Shown here: one piece after another, positions 9,378-17,497 of the stretch
Numbering within the stretch: position 1 is the first letter of the stretch
How the letters are laid out: every line of letters starts with the position of its first letter
Assembly (NCBI RefSeq): GCF_026967925.1
Contig: NZ_JAPVBI010000002.1
Location: 983,628-1,047,627, forward strand
Direction of reading: 5' to 3'
From: Modestobacter sp. VKM Ac-2985
GTDB lineage: Bacteria; Actinomycetota; Actinomycetes; Mycobacteriales; Geodermatophilaceae
Length of the DNA stretch: 64,000 nt
Program-made: the position numbers and the translations under genes
The notes under the pieces: model-generated
Told to the model about the DNA's origin: nothing
Seen by the model: only the letters and a program-made list of their open reading frames with translations
Database searches by the model: none

Positions 9378-10367
9378 GTGAGTCGGCCCGTCGACGTCCC
9401 CGGGTTGACCGAGGGGGTGCTCGCCGGGGACCGGCGGGCGATGGCGCGGGCGATCACGCTGGTCGAGTCGCGTCGGGCCGACCACCGGGAGGCGGCCCAG
9501 GAGCTGCTGGTGCAGCTGCTGCCGCACGCCGGGAACGCCCGGCGGGTGGGGATCAGCGGCGTCCCGGGGGTCGGGAAGTCGACGTTCATCGACTCCCTGG
9601 GCGTCGACCTGACCGCGGCGGGGTCGAAGGTCGCGGTGCTCGCCGTCGACCCGTCGTCGGCCCGGTCCGGTGGCTCGATCCTGGGCGACAAGACCCGGAT
9701 GGCCCGGTTGGCCGTGGACCCGAACGCGTTCATCCGGCCGGCGCCGACCGCCGGCACGCTCGGTGGGGTGGCCCAGGCGACCCGGGAGTCGATGGTCGTG
9801 GTGGAGGCGGCCGGGTACGACGTCGTCCTGGTGGAGACCGTCGGGGTCGGCCAGTCGGAGGTGACCGTCGCGGAGATGGTCGACTCCTTCCTGTTCCTCA
9901 CCCTGGCCCGCACCGGTGACCAGCTGCAGGGGATCAAGCGCGGCATCCTGGAGATCGCCGACGTGATCGCGGTCAACAAGGCCGACGGCCCGGCTGAGGT
10001 CGACGCCCGCCGCGCCGCCCGCGAGCTGGCCGGGGCGATCCGGATGCTGCGCGGGCACACCGAGTGGGACGTCCCGGTGCTCACCTGCGCCGGGCTCAGC
10101 GGCGCCGGGCTGGTCGAGGTGTGGGCGAAGGTCGTCGAGCACCAGGACCGGATGCGGGCCTCGGGTCAGCTGGTCGAGCGGCGCCGGGCGCAGCAGGTGC
10201 GCTGGACCTGGCAGCTGGTCCGCGACGGGCTGGAGCACCAGCTGCGCGAGCACCCCGCGGTGCGGGCGGCGACGCCGGAGCTGGAGGCGGCCGTGCTGGC
10301 CGGCGAGCTCACCCCGGCGCTGGCCGCCCGCCGGCTGCTGGACGCGTTCGGGACCGTGCCGGACTGA
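9378..10367 (+). CDS. meaB: Methylmalonyl-CoA mutase-associated GTPase
   Basis: This 329-aa G3E-family P-loop GTPase protects methylmalonyl-CoA mutase from inactivation and gates cofactor loading. The Walker A motif GVPGVGKST is at residues 61-69, followed by AVDPSSARSGGSILGDKTRM (the switch region diagnostic of MeaB/ArgK), VETVGVGQSE and a NKAD guanine-specificity motif. The C-terminal helical region matches the MeaB dimerisation arm. It starts at GTG 43 bp after mutB, with the purine-rich GGGGGCC close upstream. The gene ends three bases before the convergent gtrA-like gene. Confidence 0.95.
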   Translation: MSRPVDVPGLTEGVLAGDRRAMARAITLVESRRADHREAAQELLVQLLPHAGNARRVGISGVPGVGKSTFIDSLGVDLTAAGSKVAVLAVDPSSARSGGSILGDKTRMARLAVDPNAFIRPAPTAGTLGGVAQATRESMVVVEAAGYDVVLVETVGVGQSEVTVAEMVDSFLFLTLARTGDQLQGIKRGILEIADVIAVNKADGPAEVDARRAARELAGAIRMLRGHTEWDVPVLTCAGLSGAGLVEVWAKVVEHQDRMRASGQLVERRRAQQVRWTWQLVRDGLEHQLREHPAVRAATPELEAAVLAGELTPALAARRLLDAFGTVPD

Positions 10368-10370
10368 TCC

Positions 10371-10775
10371 TCAGCTGCGGAAGACGACGGTCCGCAGCAT
10401 CACGAAGTTGCAGGCGGTGCCGAACCCCTGGGACAGCGCCCAGGCCAGCGTGATCGTCCACGAGCGCTCCGGGAGGACGGCGAGCGCCAGCGCGTTCACG
10501 CCGAGGATGACGAAGAACGTCGTGCTGTAGAGCAGCGTGAAGCCCAGCGCCCGATTGCGGCCGCCCGCCACCCGGAACGCCCAGCGCCGGTTCAGCGCGT
10601 ACGCGGTGGTGGTGCCGCACACGAAGCTGAGTGCACGGGCGGCGTGCACCCACAGGCCCAGGTGCAGGGCGAGGGTGTAGACGGTGAAGTCGACGACGGC
10701 GCTGAACAGGCCGACGACGACGAACCGGACCAGCTGTCCCCACAGGTCGCCGGGTCGTTGTGGGTCGGTGGTCAC
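10371..10775 (-). CDS. GtrA family membrane protein
   Basis: This 134-aa protein has four predicted membrane segments and the GtrA signature: an N-terminal FVVVGLFSAVVDFTVY helix, NRRWAF after the second segment, and a C-terminal NFVMLRTVVFR. GtrA proteins are thought to move undecaprenyl-linked sugars across the membrane or to assist cell-surface glycosylation. I chose the GTG at 10775 because GAGGGAC lies at ribosome-binding distance; a longer in-frame extension reaches 10928 but has no family similarity. A second GtrA protein is encoded at 26418-26933. It is divergent from lpdA. Confidence 0.8.
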   Translation of the reverse strand: MTTDPQRPGDLWGQLVRFVVVGLFSAVVDFTVYTLALHLGLWVHAARALSFVCGTTTAYALNRRWAFRVAGGRNRALGFTLLYSTTFFVILGVNALALAVLPERSWTITLAWALSQGFGTACNFVMLRTVVFRS

Positions 10776-10873
10776 GTGTCCCTCGGATCGCGATCGAACG
10801 GCAGTCGCGGGAGCACAGCCCGACCCGGGCAGCCTAGCGAGCAGCTCGGTGCGCGGTGTGGTCGCGTCGGTGG

Positions 10874-10902
10874 CCGACAGTGCCTGCCGCAACAGGGACA
10901 AT
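10874..10902 (+). promoter_or_regulatory. Candidate lpdA promoter (CCGACA - 17 bp - GACAAT)
   Basis: A -35-like CCGACA at 10874-10879 and a -10-like GACAAT at 10897-10902 are separated by 17 bp. Each matches four of six sigma70 consensus positions. The transcript would start near 10909, giving a 5' leader of about 35 bases with a GGGAG ribosome binding site. Confidence 0.35.
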
Positions 10903-10942
10903 GGCGGGTGCACACATCGGTCCAGCACTGGGAGCAGCAGCC

Positions 10943-12352
10943 ATGACCCGCATCGTCATCATCGGCGGCGGCCCGGCCGGGTACGAGGCCGCGCTCGTCG
11001 CCGCCCAGCTCGGTGCGGACGTCACCGTCGTCGAGCGCGACGGCATCGGCGGCGCCAGCGTGCTGACCGACTGCGTGCCGTCGAAGACCTTCATCGCCTC
11101 CGCCGGTGCGATGACCTGGGTCCGCGACTCCGTCGCCCTGGGGGTCACCGGCACCGAGCTGGGGCGGGCTGCGCTGGACCTGGCGACGGTGAACAGCCGG
11201 ATCAAGGGACTGGCCGTCGCGCAGTCCTCGGACATCCACCACCGCTTGGAGTCCGAGGGGGTGCGGATCATCCGTGCCTCGGCCCGGCTGGCCGACGAGA
11301 AGCTCGGGCTGACCGTGCACCGGGTCGAGGTCGTGGACGCCGACGGGCAGGTCGCCGAGACGCTGGAGGGCGACGTCGTCCTCATCGCCACCGGTGCCGA
11401 CCCGCGCGTGCTGCCCGGTGCCGAGCCGGACGGCGAGCGGATCCTGTCCTGGCGCGACGTCTACGAGCTCCAGGAGATGCCCGAGCACCTGATCGTGATC
11501 GGTTCCGGTGTCACCGGTGCGGAGTTCGCCTCCGGCTACCTCGAGGCCGGCGTGCCGGTCACCCTGGTGTCCTCCCGCGACCAGGTGCTGCCCGGCGAGG
11601 ACGCCGACGCCGCGGCCGTCGTCGAGGAGGTCTTCCAGTCCCGGGGCGGCCGGATCGCCGAGCGCAGCCGCGCGGACAAGGTCGTGCGCACCGAGAAGGG
11701 CGTGCGGGTCGAGCTGACCGACGGCCGCGTCGTCGAGGGCTCGCACGCGCTGATGACCGTGGGCACCGTGCCCAACAGCGGGGGGATGAACCTGGAGGCC
11801 TGCGGCGTCGAGCTCACCCCCGCAGGGCACGTCGTCGTCGACCGGGTCTCCCGCACCACCGTCGCCGGCGTCTACGCCGCCGGCGACGTCACCGGGGTCT
11901 TCCAGCTCGCCTCCGTGGCGGCCATGCAGGGCCGGATCGCCATGTGGCACGCCCTCGGCGAAGCGGTCGCGCCGATCCGGCTGAAGACCGTCTCGGCCAA
12001 CGTCTTCACCCACCCGGAGATCGCCACGGTCGGCGTGCAGGAGAAGACGCTGACCGAGGACGCCGACGTGGAGGTCGTGCGGCTGCCGCTGGCGACCAAC
12101 GCCCGGGCCAAGATGGGCGACCTGCACAGCGGCTTCGTCAAGCTGTTCACCCGCCGGTCGACCGACGTCGTCGTCGGTGGGGTGGTCGTCGCGCCCGGTG
12201 CGTCGGAGCTGATCCTGCCGATCGCACTGGCCGTCACCAAGGGCCTGACCGCCGGGGACCTCGCGCAGACCTTCGCGATCTACCCGTCGCTGTCCGGTTC
12301 GATCACCGAGGCCGGCCGCCGGCTGATGGGGATCGAGGACGAGCACAGCTGA
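10943..12352 (+). CDS. lpdA: NAD(P)H-quinone reductase of the LpdA (lipoamide dehydrogenase-like) family
   Basis: This 469-aa flavoprotein resembles mycobacterial LpdA (Rv3303c), which reduces quinones with NAD(P)H and is not a true lipoamide dehydrogenase. The FAD loop (GGGPAGYEAALVAAQLG) is at residues 8-24. At the disulfide position the motif is GGASVLTDCVPSK: Ser39 replaces the first redox Cys while Cys44 remains, so no CxxxxC disulfide can form. Later motifs include VIGSGVTGAEFA (NAD(P)H), YAAGDVTG and a C-terminal VVAPGASELILPIALAV dimerisation region. The HxxxxxE pair of true disulfide reductases is absent. The ATG at 10943 follows GGGAG at a suitable distance. Confidence 0.88.
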   Translation: MTRIVIIGGGPAGYEAALVAAQLGADVTVVERDGIGGASVLTDCVPSKTFIASAGAMTWVRDSVALGVTGTELGRAALDLATVNSRIKGLAVAQSSDIHHRLESEGVRIIRASARLADEKLGLTVHRVEVVDADGQVAETLEGDVVLIATGADPRVLPGAEPDGERILSWRDVYELQEMPEHLIVIGSGVTGAEFASGYLEAGVPVTLVSSRDQVLPGEDADAAAVVEEVFQSRGGRIAERSRADKVVRTEKGVRVELTDGRVVEGSHALMTVGTVPNSGGMNLEACGVELTPAGHVVVDRVSRTTVAGVYAAGDVTGVFQLASVAAMQGRIAMWHALGEAVAPIRLKTVSANVFTHPEIATVGVQEKTLTEDADVEVVRLPLATNARAKMGDLHSGFVKLFTRRSTDVVVGGVVVAPGASELILPIALAVTKGLTAGDLAQTFAIYPSLSGSITEAGRRLMGIEDEHS

Positions 12353-12372
12353 ACCCGGGTCGCCGCACCTGA

Positions 12373-12392
12373 GGCCCCCCGGAGTGGGGGCC
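12373..12392 (+). terminator. Candidate terminator after lpdA
   Basis: A 7-bp GGCCCCC/GGGGGCC stem with a six-base loop lies 20 bp past the lpdA stop. There is no T tract, as is common for actinobacterial terminators. Confidence 0.45.
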
Positions 12393-12478
12393 CGCGGCCG
12401 CCCCCCGGGGCGCGCGCTCCAGTTCTGCGGGGGGCGTGCCGATCCTGATCGGGATCCCCTCTCGGTCAGGAGCCTCCC

Positions 12479-14845
12479 GTGCACTTCCCCCACCGACCGC
12501 GCCTCCGTTCCGGAGGACTGGTCACGGTCTCGGTCCTGCTGGCCGGGATGCTCGCGACGGGTCCGACCCACGCTCGCGCGGACGACGCCTCGTCGCCCAC
12601 CCCGCCCGTCACCGCCGAGGCGCCCGCCCCCACCGAGGCGCCCGCCCCCACCGAGGCGCCGTCGACCTCCGAGGCGCCTGTGGCGACCGAGGCACCGGCC
12701 ACCTCCGAGGCGCCTGTCACGACCGAGGCGCTCGCGACGACTGCCGCGCTCCCTGCGGTGGACGCGCCTGCGCCTGGACCCGGTGAAGTCGTGCTGGGCG
12801 AGCTGGTGCAGGCCTTCGCGGACCCGGCGCCGTTCGGCCCGGGCGACGAGGCTGAGACCGGGCACGCCCATGACGAGGCCGGGCACGACGAGGCCGGGCA
12901 CGACGAGGCCGGGCACGACGAGGCCGGGCACGACGAGGCCGGGCACGACGACACGCTGCTCAGCTGGGTGCAGACGGAGTCCGGCGAGACCGTCCGGGTC
13001 TCCACCGGAGACGTGACGGAGGTGGAGACCGGCTCGACCGTCCAGGTGACCCTGGGTGCGGAGGTGCAGGACACGGCCGCGCAGGAGGGGCTGGAGGCGG
13101 CCCACGAACTCGTCGCCGCGGAGGTCCTCGCGCCGGCGGAGGAACCGGTGACGGCCCCCGCGGTGGCCGCGGTCAACCACGAGGTCACGGTGGTGCTGAT
13201 GCAGCCGGGCGGTGTCGCCCGTGACTCCACCACCCTCGCGACCGTGACGAACGTGGTGAACGGTGCGGTCGGCGACTTCTGGGAGCAGCAGTCCGCCGGT
13301 GTCGCGCGCTTCGGTGTGGTCGCCGGGTTCGACTGGGCGACGACGACGGCCACGTGCAGCGACCCGTTCGCCCTGTGGCAGGCCGCCGCCGATCGAGCGG
13401 GCTGGACCACGGGCGCTGGTCGGCACCTGCTCGTCTACGTGCCCGCTGGTGCGCCCGGCTGCAGCTACGGGCTGGGCACCCTGGGCACGAGCATCGACAG
13501 CGGCGGGCTCGCCTACGTCCAGGCTCCGGCCACCTCGGTGATCGCACACGAGTTCGGGCACAACCTGGGCCTGGGCCACTCGTCGCAGCTCCAGTGCTCC
13601 GGGACGGTCGAGGAGTCGACGTCCTCCGCCTGCCAGGTCAGCTCCTACCGTGACTACTACGACGTCATGGGCATCTCCTGGGACCATGTGGGCTCGCTGA
13701 GCGCGCGCCACGCAGCTGCGCTCGGCGTCCTCTCGTCCGCGCAACGCGTCGACGTCACCTCGACCACCTCGACCGGGAACCACACCCTGGCGCCGATCTC
13801 CGCGTCGAGCGGCACCCGGGCGTTGCGACTGAGCGCGTCCGACGGTGCCGTCTACTGGGTGGAGTACCGGCCGGCAGCAGGGCAGGACAGCTGGTTGGCC
13901 CCGTCGGCCAACCGGATCGGCCTGATGCCCGGGGTGCTCGTCCGGCGAGAGCAGGTCGGTGGCGGGGACTCCTCACTGCTGCTGGACGCCTCCCCCTCGG
14001 CCTCATCGGGCTGGAGCAGCGACATCACCGCCTTCCTCCCGATCGGGGTCCCCGTCACGGTCGCCGATGGGGAGTTCGGCCTCACCCTGCAGTCCGCCGG
14101 CGCCTCCGCCGTCATCTCCGTCGCCACCGCCACTCTCCAGCTCACTCCACCGACACAGCCCCATGTCCTGGCCGCCGGGCAGGGCCTCACCGATGATGGG
14201 CACCTCAGGTCCGCCAGCGGGAGCCACCTGGCCGTCGTCCAGAGCGACGGGAACGTCGTCGTCTACCGGAGCAACGGACAGCCGATCTGGAACAGCGGCA
14301 CGGGCCAGGCCCGGAGCTACCTGGTCATGCAGGGGGACGGGAACCTGGTCCTCTACTCCCGCACCGGTGTCCCGGTCTGGCACACCGGGACATCGGGCAA
14401 CCCGGGTGCGTACGTGGTGATGCAGGACGACGGCAACCTCGTGCTCTACCGGGCGGACGGCAAGCCGCTGTGGTGGACCGGTGCCGACGTGCCGTCTGCT
14501 CCGGCACAACTGTCCGCGGGGCAGACCCTCACGTCCGGGCAGCTGCTGTCCTCGCCTCGTGGCCGGTACCGACTGGTGGTGCAGGGTGACGGCAACGTGG
14601 TCCTCTACGCCGCGGACGGGCGCGTCCTGTGGCACGCCGGCACCCACGGCTCCGCCGGCTCGAGGCTGGTGATGCAGGGTGACGGCAACCTGGTGGTGTA
14701 CTCACCGGCCGGGCGGGCGCTGTGGAACTCGCGCACGGGCGGGTCAGGAGCGACCCGCGTCGTCCTCCAGGACGACGGCAACCTGGTCGCCTACCGGCCT
14801 GATGGCGCGCCCGTCTGGTGGACCGGCGGAGACCCCGTGCGGTGA
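12479..14845 (+). CDS. Secreted metzincin-like metalloprotease with His-rich repeat and two bulb-type lectin domains
   Basis: This 788-aa exported protein starts with a Sec signal peptide (cleavage likely after ARA, residue 34). A Pro/Thr/Ala/Glu-rich linker (TEAPAPTEAP type) follows, then a HDEAG pentapeptide repeat near residues 130-157. The catalytic domain has the zinc motif HEFGHNLGLGH with His357, His361 and His367, and a Met-turn YDVMG at Met397, the pair expected of metzincins (reprolysin/gametolysin type). From residue 562 to the end are two B-lectin (mannose-binding) domains, each with three QxDGNxVxY repeats. It probably degrades protein while anchored to a mannose-containing surface or substrate. 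The GTG start is inferred from the signal peptide; GTCAGGAGCC upstream supplies AGGAG. Confidence 0.85.
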   Translation: MHFPHRPRLRSGGLVTVSVLLAGMLATGPTHARADDASSPTPPVTAEAPAPTEAPAPTEAPSTSEAPVATEAPATSEAPVTTEALATTAALPAVDAPAPGPGEVVLGELVQAFADPAPFGPGDEAETGHAHDEAGHDEAGHDEAGHDEAGHDEAGHDDTLLSWVQTESGETVRVSTGDVTEVETGSTVQVTLGAEVQDTAAQEGLEAAHELVAAEVLAPAEEPVTAPAVAAVNHEVTVVLMQPGGVARDSTTLATVTNVVNGAVGDFWEQQSAGVARFGVVAGFDWATTTATCSDPFALWQAAADRAGWTTGAGRHLLVYVPAGAPGCSYGLGTLGTSIDSGGLAYVQAPATSVIAHEFGHNLGLGHSSQLQCSGTVEESTSSACQVSSYRDYYDVMGISWDHVGSLSARHAAALGVLSSAQRVDVTSTTSTGNHTLAPISASSGTRALRLSASDGAVYWVEYRPAAGQDSWLAPSANRIGLMPGVLVRREQVGGGDSSLLLDASPSASSGWSSDITAFLPIGVPVTVADGEFGLTLQSAGASAVISVATATLQLTPPTQPHVLAAGQGLTDDGHLRSASGSHLAVVQSDGNVVVYRSNGQPIWNSGTGQARSYLVMQGDGNLVLYSRTGVPVWHTGTSGNPGAYVVMQDDGNLVLYRADGKPLWWTGADVPSAPAQLSAGQTLTSGQLLSSPRGRYRLVVQGDGNVVLYAADGRVLWHAGTHGSAGSRLVMQGDGNLVVYSPAGRALWNSRTGGSGATRVVLQDDGNLVAYRPDGAPVWWTGGDPVR
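12872..12946 (+). repeat. Five exact tandem copies of a 15-bp unit (HDEAG repeat)
   Basis: The unit GACGAGGCCGGGCAC is repeated five times without a mismatch and encodes DEAGH. A degenerate copy precedes it and a truncated one (GACGAC) follows. The in-frame minisatellite can change copy number without a frameshift. The His/Asp/Glu content suggests metal binding in the pro-region of the zinc protease. Confidence 0.95.
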
Positions 14846-14853
14846 CCTGCCGC

Positions 14854-14876
14854 GCGCAGCAGCTGCGCCGGCGCAG
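14854..14876. terminator. Candidate bidirectional terminator between convergent genes
   Basis: Two overlapping symmetrical elements fill the 36-bp spacer between the protease-lectin gene and the acyl-CoA carboxylase alpha gene: GCGCAG/CTGCGC arms around CAG, and the 14-bp palindrome CTGCGCCGGCGCAG. Confidence 0.4.
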
Positions 14877-14881
14877 GCCGA

Positions 14882-16636
14882 TCAGCCGGCGGCGTCGGCG
14901 ATCGTGCAGAGGACGGCGCCGCTGGTGACGCTGACGCCGACCTCGGCCGACAGCCCGGACACCGTCCCGGCCCGGTGGGCCACGATCGGCTGCTCCATCT
15001 TCATCGCCTCGAGCACGACCACCAGGTCACCGGCGGCGACGGTGGCACCGTCCTCTACGGCGACCTTGACGATCGTGCCCTGCATCGGGGCGGTGAGGGA
15101 GTCGCCGGAGGCGGCCGACCCGCCGCCGCCGCTGCGCTTGCGCGGCTTGGCCGCACCCGCGGCCGGCGCCGCCCCGCCTGCGGCCAGCCCGGCGGGCAGC
15201 GACACCTCCAGGCGGCGGCCACCGACCTCGACCACGACGGTCTGCCGCGGCTCGGCCTCGTCGGTCTCCGCGGCGGGGCCGTACGGCTGGACCTGGTTGT
15301 CCCACTCGGTCTCGATCCAGCGGGTGTGCACTGTGAACGGCGCGCTGGTGAAGGCCGGGTCGGCGACGACCGCGCGGTGGAACGGGACGACGGTCGGCAT
15401 GCCCTCGACGACCAGCTCCGCCAGCGCGCGGCGGGCCCGCTGGAGGGCCTCCTCGCGCGTGGCACCCGTGACGATGAGCTTGGCCAGCATCGAGTCGAAC
15501 GCACCGGCCACCTCACCCCCGGTCTCGACCCCGGAGTCCCAGCGCACGCCGGGGCCCTGCGGGATCTCCAGCCGGGTGACCGGTCCGGGGGCGGGCATGA
15601 AGTTGCGGCCGGCGTCCTCGGCGTTGATCCGGAACTCGAAGCTGTGCCCGCGCGGGGTGGGGTCCTCGGTGATCTCCAGCGGCAGGCCCTCGGCGATCCG
15701 GAACTGCTGGCGGACCAGGTCGATCCCGGAGGTCTCCTCGCTGACCGGGTGCTCGACCTGCAGCCGGGTGTTGACCTCCAGGAAGGAGATCGAGCCGTCG
15801 GTGCCGACCAGGTACTCCACGGTCCCGGCACCGACGTAGCCGGCCTCGGCGCAGATCGCCTTGGCCGAGGAGTGGATCCGCTCCCGCTGGTCGTCGGTGA
15901 GGAACGGCGCCGGCGCCTCCTCGACCAGCTTCTGGTTGCGCCGCTGCAGCGAGCAGTCCCGGGTGCCGACGACGACGACGGTGCCGTGGGTGTCGGCCAG
16001 CACCTGGGCCTCCACGTGCCGGGGCTTGTCCAGGAACCGCTCGACGAAGCACTCGCCGCGCCCGAACGCCGAGACGGCCTCGCGCACCGCAGAGTCGAAC
16101 AGCTCGGGGATCTCCTCGAGGGTGCGGGCGACCTTCAGGCCGCGACCGCCGCCGCCGAAGGCGGCCTTGATGGCCACCGGCAGCCCGTGCTCCCGGGCGA
16201 AGGCGACCACCTCGTCGGCGTTCGCCACCGGGTCCTTGGTGCCGGGCACCAGCGGGGCGCCCGCCCGGGTGGCGATGTGCCGGGCGGCGACCTTGTCGCC
16301 GAGGTCGATGATCGCCTGCGGTGACGGGCCGATCCAGGTGAGGCCGGCGTCGATCACGGCCTGGGCGAAGTCGGCGTTCTCCGACAGGAAGCCGTAGCCG
16401 GGGTGCACGGCGTCGGCGCCGGACTCCCGCGCCGCGGCGAGGACCTTGTCGATCACCAGGTAGGAGTCACCGGGAGTGCTGCCCCCGAGGGCGAAGGCCT
16501 CGTCGGCGGCGCGCACGTGCAGCGCGTCCCGGTCGGGTTCGGCGTACACGGCGACGCTGGTGAGCCCGGCGTCCCGGCAGGCGCGCGCCACCCGCACCGC
16601 GATCTCACCGCGGTTGGCGATCAGGACCTTCTGCAC
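14882..16636 (-). CDS. accA3: Acyl-CoA carboxylase alpha subunit (biotin carboxylase plus biotin carrier)
   Basis: This 584-aa protein carboxylates its own biotin with ATP and bicarbonate, for transfer to acetyl- or propionyl-CoA by the beta subunit. It has the N-terminal [17 protein letters not shown] segment, the ATP-grasp glycine loop ([14 protein letters not shown]), [14 protein letters not shown] and, at the C-terminus, the biotinylation motif EAMKM with Lys546. The GTG start at 16636 follows AAGGAG by seven bases; upstream in-frame sequence belongs to Maf in another frame. Length and domain order match mycobacterial AccA3. It is the last gene of the run accD-accE-maf-accA3. It may serve more than one beta subunit, as in mycobacteria. 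Confidence 0.94.
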   Translation of the reverse strand: MQKVLIANRGEIAVRVARACRDAGLTSVAVYAEPDRDALHVRAADEAFALGGSTPGDSYLVIDKVLAAARESGADAVHPGYGFLSENADFAQAVIDAGLTWIGPSPQAIIDLGDKVAARHIATRAGAPLVPGTKDPVANADEVVAFAREHGLPVAIKAAFGGGGRGLKVARTLEEIPELFDSAVREAVSAFGRGECFVERFLDKPRHVEAQVLADTHGTVVVVGTRDCSLQRRNQKLVEEAPAPFLTDDQRERIHSSAKAICAEAGYVGAGTVEYLVGTDGSISFLEVNTRLQVEHPVSEETSGIDLVRQQFRIAEGLPLEITEDPTPRGHSFEFRINAEDAGRNFMPAPGPVTRLEIPQGPGVRWDSGVETGGEVAGAFDSMLAKLIVTGATREEALQRARRALAELVVEGMPTVVPFHRAVVADPAFTSAPFTVHTRWIETEWDNQVQPYGPAAETDEAEPRQTVVVEVGGRRLEVSLPAGLAAGGAAPAAGAAKPRKRSGGGGSAASGDSLTAPMQGTIVKVAVEDGATVAAGDLVVVLEAMKMEQPIVAHRAGTVSGLSAEVGVSVTSGAVLCTIADAAG

Positions 16637-16679
16637 GTTGGTTCTCCTTGAGAGGCGGGGCGGGCTGAAGGGCGCCGGG

Positions 16680-17282
16680 TCAGCGTCGCCAGAGGTCGGT
16701 GATCGCCAGGCCGAGCTTGGCGAGCTGGGTGCGCAGCAGCGGCAGCGAGAGGCCGAGCACCGCGGACGGGTCGCCCTCGATCCGGCGCACGAACGGGGCG
16801 CCCAGCCCGTCGAGGGTGAAGGCGCCGGCCACCCCCAGCGGTTCACCGGTGGCGAGGTAGGCCTCCAGCTCCTGCGACGTCGGCGTGGCGAAGTGGACCA
16901 CGGTGGAGGAGACGCCGACGTCCCGTTGGGCCACGCCCCCGTCCCGGACGTCGAAGACCGCCTGACCGGTGTGCAGGACGCCGCTGCGCCCGCCCATCCG
17001 CTGCCAGCGGCCCCGCGCGTCGGCGGTGTCGGCCGGCTTGCCGAGCGCCTGGCCGCGGAACTCGAGCACCGAGTCGGCGCCGATCACCAGCGCATCGGTC
17101 TGGTCCTTGGCGACCGCGGCGGCCTTGGCGGCGGCGAGCAGGGCGACGAGCTCACCGACCCTGGGTGCGGTCACCGCCGTCTCGTCGACGCCGCTGACCA
17201 CCACCTCCGGGTTCAGCCCCGCCTGGCGCATCAGCTGCAGGCGGGCCGGGGACTGGGAGGCGAGCACGAGACGCCGGGTCAT
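16680..17282 (-). CDS. maf: Maf-family nucleoside triphosphate pyrophosphatase
   Basis: This 200-aa protein has the N-terminal Maf signature [16 protein letters not shown] (residues 7-22), the DETA motif, GADSVL (catalytic Asp of the family), and [12 protein letters not shown] near the end. Maf proteins hydrolyse dTTP, UTP or modified pyrimidine nucleotides to the monophosphate, removing non-canonical nucleotides. The gene is placed between the epsilon and alpha subunit genes of the acyl-CoA carboxylase, the same arrangement as Rv3280-Rv3285. Its ATG overlaps the accE stop by 4 bp. Confidence 0.92.
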   Translation of the reverse strand: MTRRLVLASQSPARLQLMRQAGLNPEVVVSGVDETAVTAPRVGELVALLAAAKAAAVAKDQTDALVIGADSVLEFRGQALGKPADTADARGRWQRMGGRSGVLHTGQAVFDVRDGGVAQRDVGVSSTVVHFATPTSQELEAYLATGEPLGVAGAFTLDGLGAPFVRRIEGDPSAVLGLSLPLLRTQLAKLGLAITDLWRR

Positions 17283-17497
17283 GACGCCCGCCCCGAGGCG
17301 CGCCAGCCGCCGGGGCCGGCCAGCAGCGGCCGGCGCAGCACGTCGGCCCGCTCGGCCCAGGCCCCGACCGGGGTGGGACGGCGACGGGTGCGGCGCTGGG
17401 ACAGCGCCGCGACGACGACGGTCAGCGCGGCGAGCTCCTCGGCAGTCGGCTCGCCGCGGACCACCTGGAGCAGTGGGGGTTGGGTCTGTTCGGTCAT
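17279..17497 (-). CDS. accE: Acyl-CoA carboxylase epsilon subunit
   Basis: This small 72-aa protein has an acidic-hydrophobic N-terminal helix (GEPTAEELAALTVVVAAL) and a basic, Pro-rich middle (QRRTRRRPTP) ending in W and R residues. That is the pattern of actinobacterial epsilon subunits, which bind and stimulate the acyl-CoA carboxylase complex. It starts at an ATG overlapping the accD stop (ATGA) and its own stop overlaps the maf start. Family similarity beyond the helix is weak, as is normal for epsilon subunits, so position is a large part of the evidence. Confidence 0.87.
   Translation of the reverse strand: MTEQTQPPLLQVVRGEPTAEELAALTVVVAALSQRRTRRRPTPVGAWAERADVLRRPLLAGPGGWRASGRAS

Noticed and set aside
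6917-13783. Long minus-strand open frames opposite mutB, meaB, lpdA and the protease gene
   Set aside because: They have no recognisable domains and run antisense to well-supported genes; codon usage has the wrong phase for GC.
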